Made by a program: the position numbers and the translations under genes. The notes beneath the pieces are model-generated. The model had not been told where the DNA came from. It worked only from the letters and a program-made list of their open reading frames with translations, and searched no databases. A stretch of 64,000 bases of DNA, from positions 95,827 to 159,826 of the forward strand of contig NZ_BNAI01000004.1 in NCBI RefSeq assembly GCF_014653215.1. The letters are read 5' to 3'. Shown piece by piece: positions 39,240 to 49,682 of this stretch. The stretch's first letter is position 1, and each line of letters opens with the position of its first letter. Source of the stretch: Pseudolysinimonas yzui (GTDB lineage: Bacteria; Actinomycetota; Actinomycetes; Actinomycetales; Microbacteriaceae).

Positions 39240-40415
39240 ATGGACGTCGACGACCTGCGCCGGCTGCTCTCCGCCGAAGGCCTGCGGCTGCTCGATGAGG
39301 TGGGCGAGCTGGAGCGGAGCGCCGATGTCGTGCGCACGGTCTCCCGCTTGCGCGCCGCCGGGCACGACGGCGGTCTCGTCGCGGCGGTGCTCGAACAGGC
39401 CCGGCTGCGGTCGAGGGCGCGCGCGAAGTTCGGCGACTTCGCCGATCGGATGCTGTTCACCCCTGCCGGGCTCGAACAGTCGACGCGGCTGCGGGTGGCC
39501 GCCCTGCACGCCGGGCGGTTCGCCGAAGCCGGAATCGATGTCGTCGCCGACCTCGGCTGCGGGATCGGCGCGGATGCGATGGCGCTGGCCGCGCTCGATC
39601 TCGGTGTCGTCGCCGTCGAGCGCGATGAACTCACCGCAGCCGTCGCCGCGTTCAACCTGGCCCCTTTCCCGTCGGCGCGCGTCGAGCTCGGGAACGCCGA
39701 AGACGCCGACCTCGCCGGCATCGGGGCGGTGTGGCTCGACCCCGCCCGGCGCGACGGCGCGACGCGTCTCAAGAACCCCGACGACTGGTCGCCCTCCCTG
39801 GAGTGGGCGTTCGACCTCGCCCGCCGACTGCCCGTCGGGATCAAGCTCGGCCCTGGCATCGACCGCGACCTCATCCCCGACGACTTCGAGGCGCAGTGGG
39901 TCTCGGTCGACCGCGAGGTGGTCGAGTTGGTGCTCTGGTCGGGAGCTCTCGCCCGCCCCGGCATCCGTCGTGCCGCCCTGGTGCTGAGCGCCGGCGGGAT
40001 CGCCGAACTCTCCGCCGCGGGTGACTCCCCCGACGCGGAGACCGGCGACCTGGCCGAGTATCTCGTCGAACCCGACGGCGCCGTCATCCGTGCCCGGCTG
40101 ATCGGAGATCTCGCCCGCAGCCTGGACGGCCGGATGCTCGACCCGACGATCGCCTGGATCACCTCGGACGAGCTCCCCGCGACCCCGTTCGGTCAGGTGT
40201 TCCGGGTGGTGGAGCGGTTCCCGCTCGACGTGAAGACCCTGAAGCGTGAACTCGGGGTGCGGGGAATCGGCACGCTGGAGATCAAGAAGCGCGGTGTCGA
40301 CATCGACCCCGCGCAGTTCCGCACCAAGCTCGCGCTCTCGGGCGAGGCCGGCGCGACGCTCGTGCTGACCAGGATCGCGGGCACGCGCACCGCGATCCTG
40401 GTCGAGCGGATCTGA
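39240..40415 (+). CDS. SAM-dependent methyltransferase, THUMP-like
   Basis: About 391-aa class I methyltransferase. Motif I DLGCGIGADAMALAALD near residue 103-120, VAVERDE as the acidic motif II, and WLDPARRDGATR as the catalytic D-P-A-R-R variant near 165. The C-terminal 70 residues (LKRELGVRGIGTLEIKKRGVD) resemble the THUMP-like domain of this actinobacterial family. The motif suggests a nucleic-acid substrate, but none is proven. Start ATG 39240 preferred; ATG 39213 in frame adds nine residues. Divergent from groES. Confidence 0.83.
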   Translation: MDVDDLRRLLSAEGLRLLDEVGELERSADVVRTVSRLRAAGHDGGLVAAVLEQARLRSRARAKFGDFADRMLFTPAGLEQSTRLRVAALHAGRFAEAGIDVVADLGCGIGADAMALAALDLGVVAVERDELTAAVAAFNLAPFPSARVELGNAEDADLAGIGAVWLDPARRDGATRLKNPDDWSPSLEWAFDLARRLPVGIKLGPGIDRDLIPDDFEAQWVSVDREVVELVLWSGALARPGIRRAALVLSAGGIAELSAAGDSPDAETGDLAEYLVEPDGAVIRARLIGDLARSLDGRMLDPTIAWITSDELPATPFGQVFRVVERFPLDVKTLKRELGVRGIGTLEIKKRGVDIDPAQFRTKLALSGEAGATLVLTRIAGTRTAILVERI

Positions 40416-40430
40416 TCCGATCCGGGCGGC

Positions 40431-40838
40431 TCAGTACGGGTAGGTCGAGTACGCGGCGCCCATGCTGGCCATCCACACGGCGAAGATGATGACGCCGATG
40501 ATGTACAGCACGAAGATGCCGGTGAAGACGTAGCCGATGATGAGGCCCGCGACGGCGAGGCCGCGACCGCCCTCTCCCGTGCGCTTGATCTGGCTGAGCG
40601 CGATATGGCCGCAGATGATGCCACCGGGCGCGATGACGAAGGCCAGCACGAGGGCGAGGATCGCGAGGGTGTTGGTCGGCGGGGCGTAGTAGCCGGCCGC
40701 CGGGGGCTGGCCATAGGCCGGGTAGGTCGGCTGAGCGGCCGGCGCAGCGGGGGCGGCAGGCGGGGCGGGCGGGGCCGGCGGCGGCGTCGCGCCGTCGGGC
40801 GAAGGAACGGGCGGAACCGGAGGCTGAGGATCGGTCAT
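40431..40838 (-). CDS. DUF4190 membrane protein with Pro-rich N-terminus
   Basis: 135-aa protein. Residues 1-55 are dominated by proline and alanine (PPPAPPAPPAAPAAPAA), followed by two helices of the DUF4190 type with the conserved GHIALSQIKRTGEGGRGLA near residue 78-96. Function unknown. Resembles the zinc-ribbon protein at 16620-16964 in the membrane domain only. Lies 4 bp downstream of tsaD and is probably co-transcribed. Confidence 0.85.
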   Translation of the reverse strand: MTDPQPPVPPVPSPDGATPPPAPPAPPAAPAAPAAQPTYPAYGQPPAAGYYAPPTNTLAILALVLAFVIAPGGIICGHIALSQIKRTGEGGRGLAVAGLIIGYVFTGIFVLYIIGVIIFAVWMASMGAAYSTYPY

Positions 40839-40842
40839 GGCC

Positions 40843-41892
40843 CTAAGTCTGCACGATCGTGACGGGAAGCGTGGAGTCCGCGCCGAACTCCGCAGAGGGC
40901 GGGTGACCCTCGGCAACCAGCCGCGCACCGAGGGCGGCGATCATCGCCCCGTTGTCGGTGCACAGCGCGAGCGGAGGGATGCGCAACGCGATGCCCGCCG
41001 CCTCGGCGCGCTGCGTCGCGAGCTCGCGCACCCGGGCGTTCGCGACGACTCCGCCGCCGAGCAGCAGGCGCGGCACCCCGAAGTCACGACAGGCGGCGAT
41101 CGCCTTCGCCGTGAGCACATCGGCGACGGACTCGCGGAACCCCGCCGCGACATCCGCGACGTCGAGGGTCTCGCCCGCCTGCTCGACGTGACGGGCGACC
41201 GCGGTCTTGAGCCCCGAGAACGAGAAGTCGTAGCGGTGCTTCGCGAGGTCCTTCGCGTGCGTCAGCCCGCGCGGGAACCGGATCGCCTCGGGGTCGCCGT
41301 CGGCCGCCGCCGCGTCGATGCGCGGGCCCCCGGGATACGGCAGTCCGAGCAGCCGAGCGACCTTGTCGAAGGCCTCCCCCGCGGCGTCGTCGATCGTCTC
41401 GCCGAGCAGCTCGACATCGCTCGTGAGGTCGCGTACGAGAAGCAGAGAGGTGTGCCCGCCGCTCACCAGCAGGGCGACGGTCGGCAGCTCGAGGTCGCCC
41501 CCGTCGGCCCGCAACAGGTCGGCCCCGACGTGTCCGACGAGATGGTTGACGCCGTAGAGCGGCAGGTCGAGCGCGATCGCGAGCGCCTTCGCGGCGCCCA
41601 CCCCGACCATGAGCGCGCCCGCGAGGCCCGGCCCGGCCGTCACCGCGATCGCGTCGAGATCGTGCACCCCCACGCCGGCTTCGGCGAGCGCCGCCTCGAG
41701 CGTCGGCCGCAGCGCCTCGAGGTGGGCGCGCGCGGCGACTTCGGGCACGACGCCGCCGTAGCGGGCGTGCTCGTCCATGCTCGACGCGATGACGTTGGCG
41801 AGCAGCTCCCGTCCGCGTACGATGCCGACACCGGTCTCGTCGCACGAGGTCTCGATGCCGAGCACCAGCGGGGCGGCCGCGTGAGCCGTCAT
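40843..41892 (-). CDS. tsaD: tRNA N6-adenosine threonylcarbamoyltransferase TsaD
   Basis: 349-aa catalytic subunit of the t6A modification complex, which transfers threonylcarbamoyl to A37 of ANN-decoding tRNAs with TsaB and TsaE. ASKHA fold: [13 protein letters not shown] start, the metal-binding [10 protein letters not shown] (H-x3-H), [10 protein letters not shown] and [17 protein letters not shown] 41892 overlaps the rimI stop by 4 bp. Part of tsaE-tsaB-rimI-tsaD. Confidence 0.97.
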   Translation of the reverse strand: MTAHAAAPLVLGIETSCDETGVGIVRGRELLANVIASSMDEHARYGGVVPEVAARAHLEALRPTLEAALAEAGVGVHDLDAIAVTAGPGLAGALMVGVGAAKALAIALDLPLYGVNHLVGHVGADLLRADGGDLELPTVALLVSGGHTSLLLVRDLTSDVELLGETIDDAAGEAFDKVARLLGLPYPGGPRIDAAAADGDPEAIRFPRGLTHAKDLAKHRYDFSFSGLKTAVARHVEQAGETLDVADVAAGFRESVADVLTAKAIAACRDFGVPRLLLGGGVVANARVRELATQRAEAAGIALRIPPLALCTDNGAMIAALGARLVAEGHPPSAEFGADSTLPVTIVQT

Positions 41893-42365
41893 GCGAGCGT
41901 CGCCTGGTGCTCGGGCACCGCGAGGCGCATGATCACGGCATCCACTCCGTCGGGCTGGTAGTAGTTCGGCCGCACCGCGATCTCGGCGAAGCCGAGCTGT
42001 CGGTACAGGGCCTGCGCTCCCGGGTTGTCGGCCCGCACCTCGAGGAAGACCTCGGTCGCGCCCCGGCGGCGCGCCTCGTCGAGCAGAGCGAGCATCAGGG
42101 TGCGGCCGAGGCCGCGACGGCGGGCCTGCTCGACGACGGCGATCGTCTGGATGTCGGCCTGCCCGCTCCCCTCGGGGGCGAGCAACCCGGCGTAGCCGTC
42201 GACGCCGCCGTCGGGTGCCTCCGCGACGAGGTAGTAGCCGTGGGGGCCGCCGATCTCGGCCGCCATCGTCGCGGGCGACCACGCGTCGGTCTCGAACATC
42301 GCCGTCTCGATCGCCATGATCGCCTCGAGGTCGGCGTCGGTCGCGCGCCGCAGCGTCCAGCTCAT
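41889..42365 (-). CDS. rimI: Ribosomal-protein-alanine N-acetyltransferase RimI
   Basis: 158-aa single GNAT domain. The acetyl-CoA loop is seen as [12 protein letters not shown] near residue 86, and the family C-terminal [23 protein letters not shown] pattern follows. RimI acetylates ribosomal S18 in E. coli; in actinobacteria it may have other N-terminal targets. Coupled by 4-bp overlaps to tsaB upstream and tsaD downstream. Confidence 0.93.
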   Translation of the reverse strand: MSWTLRRATDADLEAIMAIETAMFETDAWSPATMAAEIGGPHGYYLVAEAPDGGVDGYAGLLAPEGSGQADIQTIAVVEQARRRGLGRTLMLALLDEARRRGATEVFLEVRADNPGAQALYRQLGFAEIAVRPNYYQPDGVDAVIMRLAVPEHQATLA

Positions 42366-42952
42366 CGCGGAACCCCCGGCATCGTGACATCCGGCGCACG
42401 CAGGTAGAGGGGTTCGGCGGGCCCGAGCGGGCGGCCGGACGCGAGCAGCAGCTCGGCGACGAGGGCGAGGGATGCGGCACTCATCGTGGGCGGGTCGAGC
42501 ACCGGCACGCCGGGGTGGCGGCTGGTGATCGCGTCGAAGCCGTCGCGCACGCACAGCTCCGGGCCCTCGAGGCGCATCACGCCGGCGTCGTAGAGCGACC
42601 AGGCGACCTCGCGGCGGCGGGCGTCGGTGACGACGAGCACCCGCTCCTCGTGGCCGTAGGCGATCGCGTCGTGCGACACGATCGGATGCACGGGAACCCC
42701 GACCCCGAAGGCGAAGGCGCGTGCGGCGGCGATGCCGACTCGCAGCCCGGTGAACGGCCCGGGGCCCATCCCCGCGACGACCGCCTCGACCTCGCGCGGC
42801 TCGATGCCGGCGTCGTCGAGCGCGGCACGCAGCAGGGTGCCGATCGCCTCGGCGTGCCGACGGGTGCCGGGCTCGGCGGCTTCGGCGAGCACGCGCCCGC
42901 CGTCGACGACGGCGACGCTCGTCCCCGCCGAGGTGTCGATCGCGAGCAGCAC
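42362..42952 (-). CDS. tsaB: tRNA threonylcarbamoyladenosine biosynthesis protein TsaB
   Basis: 196-aa ASKHA-fold partner of TsaD. The N-terminal [21 protein letters not shown], the [15 protein letters not shown] motif near residue 67-81 and the short C-terminal lobe are typical. GTG 42952 is used because the family starts at this point; GTG 42970 would overlap the tsaE stop. It overlaps rimI by 4 bp. Confidence 0.94.
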   Translation of the reverse strand: MLLAIDTSAGTSVAVVDGGRVLAEAAEPGTRRHAEAIGTLLRAALDDAGIEPREVEAVVAGMGPGPFTGLRVGIAAARAFAFGVGVPVHPIVSHDAIAYGHEERVLVVTDARRREVAWSLYDAGVMRLEGPELCVRDGFDAITSRHPGVPVLDPPTMSAASLALVAELLLASGRPLGPAEPLYLRAPDVTMPGVPR

Positions 42953-42962
42953 GATCTGAAGC

Positions 42963-43427
42963 CTATGCACTCCCCGCGAGGCGAGCATCCAGGTGGGCCC
43001 AGCGGGGGCCGTGGCCGGTGATCGTGACGTCGCGGGTGTCGTCGAGGGAGTCGCGGGCGATCGCGATGTCGATCCAGGAGTCGGCGACACCGTCGAGTTT
43101 TCCCGCCCCCCACTCGACGACGACGATCGCGCCGTCGTAGTCGAGGTCGAGGTCGTCGAGTTCCCGGGCGGTCGCGAGGCGGTACGCGTCGACGTGCACC
43201 AGCGGCACGCCGGATGCGGTCGGATGCTCGCGCGCGAGCACGAAGGTGGGGCTGGTGACCGCGCCCCGAGCCCCCAACGCGGCGCCCAGACCGCGCGTCA
43301 GGGTGGTCTTTCCCGCGCCGAGGGGCCCGTCGAGCACGACGAGATCTCCCGCCGCGAGGAGGGCGGCGAGTCGGGCCCCGAGCTCCTCCATCGCGTCGGC
43401 GTCGGGGATGCTGAGCCGCGTCGTCAT
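42963..43427 (-). CDS. tsaE: tRNA threonylcarbamoyladenosine biosynthesis ATPase TsaE
   Basis: 154-aa P-loop ATPase of the t6A complex. Walker [14 protein letters not shown] near residue 34-46, [10 protein letters not shown] and HVDAYRL near 60-80, and VEWGAG near 100. ATG 43427 overlaps the alr stop by 4 bp. Together with tsaB and tsaD it completes the t6A set except TsaC, which is not in the window. Confidence 0.95.
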   Translation of the reverse strand: MTTRLSIPDADAMEELGARLAALLAAGDLVVLDGPLGAGKTTLTRGLGAALGARGAVTSPTFVLAREHPTASGVPLVHVDAYRLATARELDDLDLDYDGAIVVVEWGAGKLDGVADSWIDIAIARDSLDDTRDVTITGHGPRWAHLDARLAGSA

Positions 43428-44527
43428 CCGGAGGCGGCGCCGTCGACGAACACCCGTGGCACGCGGGAGCCGACACGGGTGACGATCTCGTAACCGATGG
43501 TGTCGGCCGCCCGTGCCCAGTCGCTCGCGCTCGGCGCGCCGGTCGCCGGGTCGCCCCACAGCACGACGCGGTCGCCGACCGCGACAGGGTCGTCGCCGAC
43601 GTCGACGAGGAACTGGTCCATCGCGATGCGTCCGACCTGCGGGTAGGCCGTCCCGCCGATCGCGACGGTGCCCCGCCCCGACGCCGACCGCGGTACACCG
43701 TCGGCGTACCCGAGCGCGACGAGGGCGAGGGTGGTCTCGTGGGCGGTGCGTTCGATGAAGCCGTACGACATCCCGGTATCGGCGGGCACCCGCCGCACGG
43801 CCGCCACCGTGCCGGCGAGTTCCATCACGGGCGTGAGGCCGAGCGCTGCGGGGTCGACGCCGTCGCCGTACTCGACGCCGTACAGCCCGATGCCGAGGCG
43901 CACGAGGTCGAACCGGGCGTCGGGACGGGTGAGGGCGGCCTGGGTCGAGGCGATGTGGCGCACCTCCGGGTCGAGCCCGGCGTCGTGGGCCGCGTCGACG
44001 AGTTCGGCGAACAGGTCGAGTTGCCGGTCGTCGTCGGCGGGGGAGGTGTTCGACAGGTGGGAGAAGATGCCCCGCACGCGGAGCCGCCCGCTGCGCACGT
44101 GGTCGGCCGCGCGGGCGAACGCCGCGAAGGCGTCGGTCGGGGCGAAGCCGTTGCGACTGAGCCCGGTGTCGACTTTGAGGTGCACGGTGGCGCCGGCCGC
44201 GGCCGCGCGTTCCAGCTGGTCGATCGTGCTCACCCCGAGGTCGATGTCGTGCTCCACCGCCGTGGGCGCGTCGAGGTCGGGGCCGTGCAGCCAGGCCAGC
44301 ACGGGGGTGCCGATGCCGGCGGCCCGCAGTTCGAGAGCCTCGGCGAGGTCGGCGACTCCCAGCCAGTCGACGCCTTCTTCGGCGAGGGCTCGCGCCACCC
44401 CGACCGCGCCGTGGCCGTACGCCTGCGCCTTGACGACTCCCATCACCTGCGCGGGGGCGACGGCGGCGCGCAGCACCCGAAGGTTGGCGCGCAGGGCTCC
44501 GAGGTCGATGCGGGCCTCGCGCAGCAT
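43424..44527 (-). CDS. alr: Alanine racemase
   Basis: 367-aa PLP-dependent racemase providing D-alanine for peptidoglycan. N-terminal barrel with [12 protein letters not shown] carrying the PLP lysine near residue 33-35, and the C-terminal domain with MSYGFIERT holding the second catalytic Tyr. Start ATG 44527 shares one base with the acpS stop; GTG 44530 is equally possible. Confidence 0.95.
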   Translation of the reverse strand: MLREARIDLGALRANLRVLRAAVAPAQVMGVVKAQAYGHGAVGVARALAEEGVDWLGVADLAEALELRAAGIGTPVLAWLHGPDLDAPTAVEHDIDLGVSTIDQLERAAAAGATVHLKVDTGLSRNGFAPTDAFAAFARAADHVRSGRLRVRGIFSHLSNTSPADDDRQLDLFAELVDAAHDAGLDPEVRHIASTQAALTRPDARFDLVRLGIGLYGVEYGDGVDPAALGLTPVMELAGTVAAVRRVPADTGMSYGFIERTAHETTLALVALGYADGVPRSASGRGTVAIGGTAYPQVGRIAMDQFLVDVGDDPVAVGDRVVLWGDPATGAPSASDWARAADTIGYEIVTRVGSRVPRVFVDGAASG

Positions 44528-44910
44528 CACGTCGGGTCCCGACGCGTCGGCGAATCGGAGGTTTCGGTGATGACCTGGGCGATCGCGACTCCGGCGTCGT
44601 GCGACATCGAGAGATGGATGTCGGTGATCCCCCGCTTCTCGGCGATCGCGGCGGCCGCTCCGGTCAGGCGCATCGATGGGTTGCCTTCGGCATCCGACAC
44701 GACCTCCATGTCGTGCCAGGTGACTCCGGTGGCATCGCCGAGGGCTTTCATGAGCGCCTCCTTCGCGGCGAACCGCCCGGCGAGCGAGCGGAGCGGCAGC
44801 TCGCGTTCGCTCACGGCGAACAAGCGCTCGCGCAGGCGCGGGGTGCGACCCACGGCACGCTCGAACCGCGCGAGGTCGACGATGTCGATCCCGATCCCCG
44901 CGATCGCCAT
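44527..44910 (-). CDS. acpS: Holo-[acyl-carrier-protein] synthase
   Basis: 127-aa phosphopantetheinyl transferase that activates acyl carrier protein from Co[16 protein letters not shown] near residue 5-20 with the Mg-binding Asp, and the [12 protein letters not shown] motif near 47-58. ATG 44910 preceded by AGGTGG. Its CoA supply links to coaA nearby. Followed by alr with a 1-base overlap; lies 19 bp after glmS. Confidence 0.95.
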   Translation of the reverse strand: MAIAGIGIDIVDLARFERAVGRTPRLRERLFAVSERELPLRSLAGRFAAKEALMKALGDATGVTWHDMEVVSDAEGNPSMRLTGAAAAIAEKRGITDIHLSMSHDAGVAIAQVITETSDSPTRRDPT

Positions 44911-44929
44911 CAGACCACCTCGTCGCCGG

Positions 44930-46780
44930 CTACTCGACCGTGACGGACTTGGCGAGGTTGCGCGGCTGATCGACATCGAGGCCCTTCGCGGTCGCCAGCT
45001 CCATCGCGAAGACGTGCAGAGGAACGACGGCGAGCAGCGGCTCGAACAAGGGGCCGGCGAGCGGGATGCGGATCACCTCGTCGGCGAACGGCAGCACCTC
45101 GACGTCGCCGATCTCGGCCACCGCGATGACGCGAGCGCCCCGCGCGCGGATCTCCTGGATGTTCGAGATCACCTTCGGGTGCAGCGAGTTCGGGTCGCGC
45201 GGCGACGGAACGATGACGATCACCAGCTGCCCCGGTTCGATCAGCGCGATCGGGCCGTGCTTGAGCTCGCCGGCCGCGAAGCCCTCCGCGTGGATGTAGG
45301 CGAGTTCCTTCAGCTTCAGCGCGCCCTCGAGGGCGATCGGGTATCCCGCGTGACGGCCGAGGAAGAGCACCGACTGCACGTCACCCATCCACCGGGCGAA
45401 GTCCGCGATGCGCTCCCCCGACGTCTCGACGACCTGGTCCAGTTTCGCGGGCAGGTTCTGCAGCTCTTCGACGAGCGCCGAGACCGCGGGCGCGTCGAGG
45501 GTTCCGCGGATCGTCGCGAGATGCAACCCGAGCAGATACAAAGCGGTGATCTGCGCCACGAAGGCCTTCGTCGACGCGACCGCCACTTCGGGGCCGGCGT
45601 GCGTGTAGAGCACGGCATCCGACTCCCGCGGGATCGTCGCCCCCTGGGTGTTGCAGATCGAGAGCGTACGAGCCCCGTGCTTCTTGGCGTACTGCACGGC
45701 CAACAGAGTGTCCATCGTCTCGCCGGATTGGCTCACCGAGACCACGAGCGTGCGTTCACCGATGACCGGATCCCGGTAGTGGAACTCGTGGGAGAGCTCG
45801 ACGTCGACCGGGATGCGCGCCCACGACTCGATCGCGTACTTGCCGACGAGGCTCGCATAGGCCGCCGTTCCGCAGGCGAGCACGACGATGCGGTCGATGT
45901 CGGTGAGCAGACCGTCGAAGGATTCGAGTTCCGGCAGGTGCACCGCACCGTCGACGATGCGGCCGATGAGGGTCTTGCCGACCGCCTCGGGCTCTTCGCT
46001 GATCTCCTTCTTCATGAAGGTCGGCCAGCCGCCCTTCTCGGCGGCAGAGGCATCCCAGGCGATCTCGAATTCGCGCGCCGCCACGGGGTTGCCCGCGAAG
46101 TCGGTGACCTCGACGGAGCCGGGCCGGATGGTGACGATCTGGTCTTGCCCGATCTCCATCGCGCGTCGGGTGTGATCGACGAACGCCGCGACGTCGGAGC
46201 CGAGGAAGTTCTCGCCATCGCCGAGACCGACCACGAGCGGCGAGTTGCGCCGGGCACCGACGACGACGCCGGGCTGGTCCTGGTGCACCACGAGCAGAGT
46301 GAATGCCCCCTCGAGTCGGGCGACCGCACGACGCAGGGCGATCGTGAGGTCGCCGGTCTCGCGGTAGAGGCGGCCGACGAGAAGCGCCGCGACCTCGGTG
46401 TCGGTCTCGCTCGAGAACTCGGCCCCGGCATCCGTCAGTTCCCGCTTGAGTTCGGCGAAGTTCTCGATGATGCCGTTGTGGATGAGGGCGAGCTTGCCGT
46501 CGTCGCCCAGATGCGGGTGCGCGTTCCCGTCGGTCGGACCGCCGTGAGTGGCCCAGCGCGTGTGGCCGATGCCGGTGTGGCCGTCGGCGATCGGCGTCTC
46601 CGCGAGCTCCTCGGAGAGCATCCCGAGCTTGCCGGCTTTCTTGCGGGTGCCGAGGTGTCCGCCGTTGTCGAGCACCGCGACACCAGCCGAGTCGTAGCCC
46701 CGATACTCGAGCCGCTTGAGGCCGCCCATGAGCACTTCGAGACTGCTGCCCGGCCCGACGTACCCGACGATGCCACACAT
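44930..46780 (-). CDS. glmS: Glucosamine--fructose-6-phosphate aminotransferase (isomerizing)
   Basis: 616-aa enzyme making glucosamine-6-phosphate, the first step to UDP-GlcNAc. N-terminal Ntn glutaminase with nucleophile Cys2 (MCGIVGYVG), and two SIS isomerase domains ([29 protein letters not shown] segments) ending [13 protein letters not shown]. No ribozyme or long leader is possible since the divergent coaA starts 30 bp away. glmM for the next step lies 4 kb downstream in coordinates. Confidence 0.97.
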   Translation of the reverse strand: MCGIVGYVGPGSSLEVLMGGLKRLEYRGYDSAGVAVLDNGGHLGTRKKAGKLGMLSEELAETPIADGHTGIGHTRWATHGGPTDGNAHPHLGDDGKLALIHNGIIENFAELKRELTDAGAEFSSETDTEVAALLVGRLYRETGDLTIALRRAVARLEGAFTLLVVHQDQPGVVVGARRNSPLVVGLGDGENFLGSDVAAFVDHTRRAMEIGQDQIVTIRPGSVEVTDFAGNPVAAREFEIAWDASAAEKGGWPTFMKKEISEEPEAVGKTLIGRIVDGAVHLPELESFDGLLTDIDRIVVLACGTAAYASLVGKYAIESWARIPVDVELSHEFHYRDPVIGERTLVVSVSQSGETMDTLLAVQYAKKHGARTLSICNTQGATIPRESDAVLYTHAGPEVAVASTKAFVAQITALYLLGLHLATIRGTLDAPAVSALVEELQNLPAKLDQVVETSGERIADFARWMGDVQSVLFLGRHAGYPIALEGALKLKELAYIHAEGFAAGELKHGPIALIEPGQLVIVIVPSPRDPNSLHPKVISNIQEIRARGARVIAVAEIGDVEVLPFADEVIRIPLAGPLFEPLLAVVPLHVFAMELATAKGLDVDQPRNLAKSVTVE

Positions 46781-46810
46781 GAGAACCGATTCTATGTTTT
46801 CCTGGGTCAG

Positions 46811-47755
46811 ATGTCCGACCCTTCCTCTGCGCACAGCGGGTCCACTCCGTTCCTCGAGATCGATCGGGCGGAGTGGGCGGCGCTCGCCCCGTCGACCCCG
46901 CTCCCCTTGGGCGCCGGCGAGGTCGAGCGGCTGCGCGGGCTCGGCGACACCCTCGACCTCACCGAGGTCGCCGAGGTCTATGTGCCCCTCAGCCGTCTGC
47001 TCAACCTCTACGTCGCGGGGGCGCTCGCCACGGGCTCGGCGGTGCGTGAGTTCCTCGGGCAGCCGGCGCGCCCGACCCCGTTCGTGATCGGTGTCGCCGG
47101 CTCCGTCGCGGTCGGCAAGTCGACGATCGCCCGCCTGCTGCGGGAGCTGCTCTCCCGCTGGCCCGACACCCCGACGGTCGAACTGGTGACGACCGACGGG
47201 TTCCTGCTGCCGAATGCCGAGCTCGAACGCCGCGGACTGATGGAACGCAAGGGGTTCCCCGAGAGTTACGACCGCCGGGCTCTGCTGCGTTTCGTGTCGG
47301 AGGTGAAGAGCGGTGCCGCCGAGGTGCGTGCGCCGGTCTATTCGCACCTGGTCTACGACGTCGTGCCCGACGAGCACATCGTGGTGCGGCGCCCCGACGT
47401 GCTGATCGTCGAGGGCCTCAACGTGCTGCAGCCGCCCGCCTCGGGCCGGCTCGCGGTGAGCGACCTCTTCGATTTCACGATCTACGTGGATGCCCGCACG
47501 GCCGATATCGAGCGGTGGTACGTCGAGCGGTTCCTGCGGCTGCAGCGCGGAGCGTTCGCCGACCCGTCATCGTTCTTCCACCGCTACGCCGCCCTGAGCG
47601 AGGAGGAAGCCGTCGCCCGGGCTCGCGCGATCTGGAACGGGATCAACGGTCCCAACCTCGCGCAGAACATCCTGCCGACGCGCGCGCGGGCGTCGCTCGT
47701 GCTGCGGAAGGGGCCCGATCACACGGTCTCGACCGTGCTTCTGCGTAAGGTCTAG
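46811..47755 (+). CDS. coaA: Type I pantothenate kinase
   Basis: 314-aa P-loop kinase, first step of CoA synthesis. Walker [16 protein letters not shown] near residue 96-110, TTDGFLLPN and [13 protein letters not shown] near 135-160, and the C-terminal [19 protein letters not shown]. Its ATG 46811 is 30 bp from the divergent glmS start. Its TAG stop overlaps the convergent reductase stop through a shared CTAG palindrome. Confidence 0.96.
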   Translation: MSDPSSAHSGSTPFLEIDRAEWAALAPSTPLPLGAGEVERLRGLGDTLDLTEVAEVYVPLSRLLNLYVAGALATGSAVREFLGQPARPTPFVIGVAGSVAVGKSTIARLLRELLSRWPDTPTVELVTTDGFLLPNAELERRGLMERKGFPESYDRRALLRFVSEVKSGAAEVRAPVYSHLVYDVVPDEHIVVRRPDVLIVEGLNVLQPPASGRLAVSDLFDFTIYVDARTADIERWYVERFLRLQRGAFADPSSFFHRYAALSEEEAVARARAIWNGINGPNLAQNILPTRARASLVLRKGPDHTVSTVLLRKV

Positions 47756-48192
47756 ACGCCCTCGAGCACGAACACCGGGATCTGCCGGTCGGTTCGCTCC
47801 TGGTAGTCCGCGTAGGGCGGGTACGCCGCCACTGACCGTTCCCACCAGATCGCCTTCTCGTCGCCGTGCACCTCGCGCGCGCGGTAGTCGCGCTTCTCGG
47901 CGCCGTCCTGCAGTTCGACCAGCGGATTCGCGATGAGGTTGAAATACCACTGCGGATGCTGCGGCGCGCCGCCGCGGGATGCCACGACCGCGTACACCCC
48001 GTCATGCTCGACCCGCATGAGCGCGGTCTTGCGCAGCTTCCCGCTCTTCGCCCCGACGGTCGTCAGCACGATGATCGGCAGCCCGGTGTCGCGGAGCGTG
48101 TCGGCTTCGGTACCGCCCGACGCCTCGTAGCGTTCGGCCTGGGCCCGGGCCCACCCGCTCGTGCTCGGCGCGTATTCCCCCTGCAGCGGCAT
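47752..48192 (-). CDS. DDN-like nitroreductase/quinone reductase family protein
   Basis: 146-aa split beta-barrel protein of the deazaflavin (F420)-dependent nitroreductase family. Features: [23 protein letters not shown] near residue 43-65 and the [14 protein letters not shown] segment near 77-90, typical of this actinobacterial family. Cofactor F420 is inferred from family membership. Lies 2 bp after the membrane-protein gene upstream, so probably co-transcribed. Confidence 0.88.
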   Translation of the reverse strand: MPLQGEYAPSTSGWARAQAERYEASGGTEADTLRDTGLPIIVLTTVGAKSGKLRKTALMRVEHDGVYAVVASRGGAPQHPQWYFNLIANPLVELQDGAEKRDYRAREVHGDEKAIWWERSVAAYPPYADYQERTDRQIPVFVLEGV

Positions 48193-48194
48193 CC

Positions 48195-49121
48195 TCAGTC
48201 CAATCCCGTTCCGTACTTCTCGATCAAGTCTCCCTGAATCGTGTACGTGTAGCTGGCCGAGTAGTAGTCGTTGCTCAGCGAGACCAGGATCTCGGGCTCG
48301 CCCTCGTCGTTCGCGCGCACGGAGGGGTAGAAGCCGGTGAAGTCGCTCCAGCCGGTGTCGGCCTTCGACCGGGCGACCAGGTCGGCGACGATCGAGAAGT
48401 CGATGCGCGACGCGTCGAAGAGGCCGTTGACGACCCCGCTGTACGGACCTTCCCGCCCGGCGCGGCCATACCGCCACTGGTAGGTGTCGGTCGTCGTGGC
48501 CCCCACCGATGTCGGGGCTTCGACAAGCACGTAACTGTCGTAGAAGTTGACTGCGACGAAGTCGTAGGAGCCGATGACCGCCGCGAGATCGTCGATCGCC
48601 TCCTGCTGGTGCAGTCCGGTGCGCATGTCGTTGCCGTCCCAGCGGCCCTGGGCGATGTTCGTGACCGTCCACCCGATCGTGCGATACGCCGGGATGAGAA
48701 CGAGCGCCCCGCCCACGAGCACCAGGATGATCGCGAGCGCCCGGCTCCACAGGGGAACGGTGCCCCGGGGACGCGGCTCGGGCATCTTCGCCAGCACCGC
48801 CGGGTCGAGCGGCTCGCCGTTGAGCGTCGCCCCGGTCGCCGGCACAGCCGTCGGCTCGGGGTTGAGCACCGCCTCGGTGGGCACCGGTTGCACCCGGGTC
48901 GACCCGATGATCCCGGGGACGCGCCCCGGTGCGGTGAGCACCCCCTGCCGACGGCGACGACTGCCGAGGACGCCCGCGACCGTGAGCACGACGGGAATGC
49001 CGACGGCCCAGACGATCGTGTAGATCCAGTCGCCCGTGAAGATCGACCCGAGGATGCTTCCGAGCCCCGCCCCGATCCCGAGCAGGAGCGCGACGCGCAG
49101 GATCACACTGCCGACGCTCAT
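48195..49121 (-). CDS. Membrane protein of unknown function
   Basis: 308-aa protein with two helices at the N-terminus (about residues 5-50), a cytoplasmic proline-rich linker, a third helix (about 127-147) and an extracytoplasmic domain of about 150 residues ([24 protein letters not shown] and [15 protein letters not shown] among its segments). No family recognised. The neighbouring gene upstream also encodes a membrane protein with an outer domain, 7 bp away; the two may form a pair. Confidence 0.75.
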   Translation of the reverse strand: MSVGSVILRVALLLGIGAGLGSILGSIFTGDWIYTIVWAVGIPVVLTVAGVLGSRRRRQGVLTAPGRVPGIIGSTRVQPVPTEAVLNPEPTAVPATGATLNGEPLDPAVLAKMPEPRPRGTVPLWSRALAIILVLVGGALVLIPAYRTIGWTVTNIAQGRWDGNDMRTGLHQQEAIDDLAAVIGSYDFVAVNFYDSYVLVEAPTSVGATTTDTYQWRYGRAGREGPYSGVVNGLFDASRIDFSIVADLVARSKADTGWSDFTGFYPSVRANDEGEPEILVSLSNDYYSASYTYTIQGDLIEKYGTGLD

Positions 49122-49128
49122 CAGGAGG

Positions 49129-49656
49129 TCACCGCGCCGGCCAGGCGGGCGCCTGCTGGGGAACGGAGACGTCTTGAGGAGTGGATGCCGGCCCCGCCGT
49201 CACGGCGACCTGCGGCGCGTCGGCGGCCAGGCGCACGACGGTCACGATCTCACCTCTCCCGGCGACCGCGCCGTCGGAACGGTGGACGCGCACCCGATCC
49301 GAGACCTCGTAGGCGGGCACGTCGGTCGCCGCCACCACGAGGCGGGCGTCATAGGCGTACGCCCCGTTGAGCTGGGCCCCTGTCGGCACGGCGCTCGTGA
49401 CCCGGGCGTACGCCTGCCGTCCGGCCGCGACCGCGTCGGCCAGCTGCGTCGGCGAGACCCCGGTGCGGCCGAACATCGGCGACACGATCGCGAAGACGAC
49501 GAACAGGATGGTCGCGATGATCGCCAGCAAGGCGAGGGCGTAGAGGGCGAGCCGCACCCCGATGTTCTCGGGGTCGACGACGAAGGACGAGATGCCGATC
49601 GCCGCGAGGGCGACGACCGCCGAGACGAGCGCGAAGAGACCGAGCCTGAGCCGCAT
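49129..49656 (-). CDS. Membrane protein with NfeD-like/OB-type outer domain, function unknown
   Basis: 175-aa protein with two N-terminal helices and a soluble region (about residues 65-165). The segment VPAYEVSDRVRVHRSDGAVAGRGEIVTVVRL, split around residue 125-150, could be a small OB-like beta barrel. The start at ATG 49656 is chosen because the longer frame runs antisense-shifted through glmM. No family assigned. Paired with the preceding entry. Confidence 0.65.
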   Translation of the reverse strand: MRLRLGLFALVSAVVALAAIGISSFVVDPENIGVRLALYALALLAIIATILFVVFAIVSPMFGRTGVSPTQLADAVAAGRQAYARVTSAVPTGAQLNGAYAYDARLVVAATDVPAYEVSDRVRVHRSDGAVAGRGEIVTVVRLAADAPQVAVTAGPASTPQDVSVPQQAPAWPAR

Positions 49657-49682
49657 GGCGGCGAGTCTATTGACCCCGGAAG

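Noticed and set aside
43739..46810. Long open frame in front of coaA
   Set aside because: It is antisense to alr, acpS and glmS. Only the last 314 codons from ATG 46811 match a known protein.
46781..46810. Possible glmS ribozyme
   Set aside because: Only 30 bp separate glmS from coaA, and the ribozyme class is known from Firmicutes.
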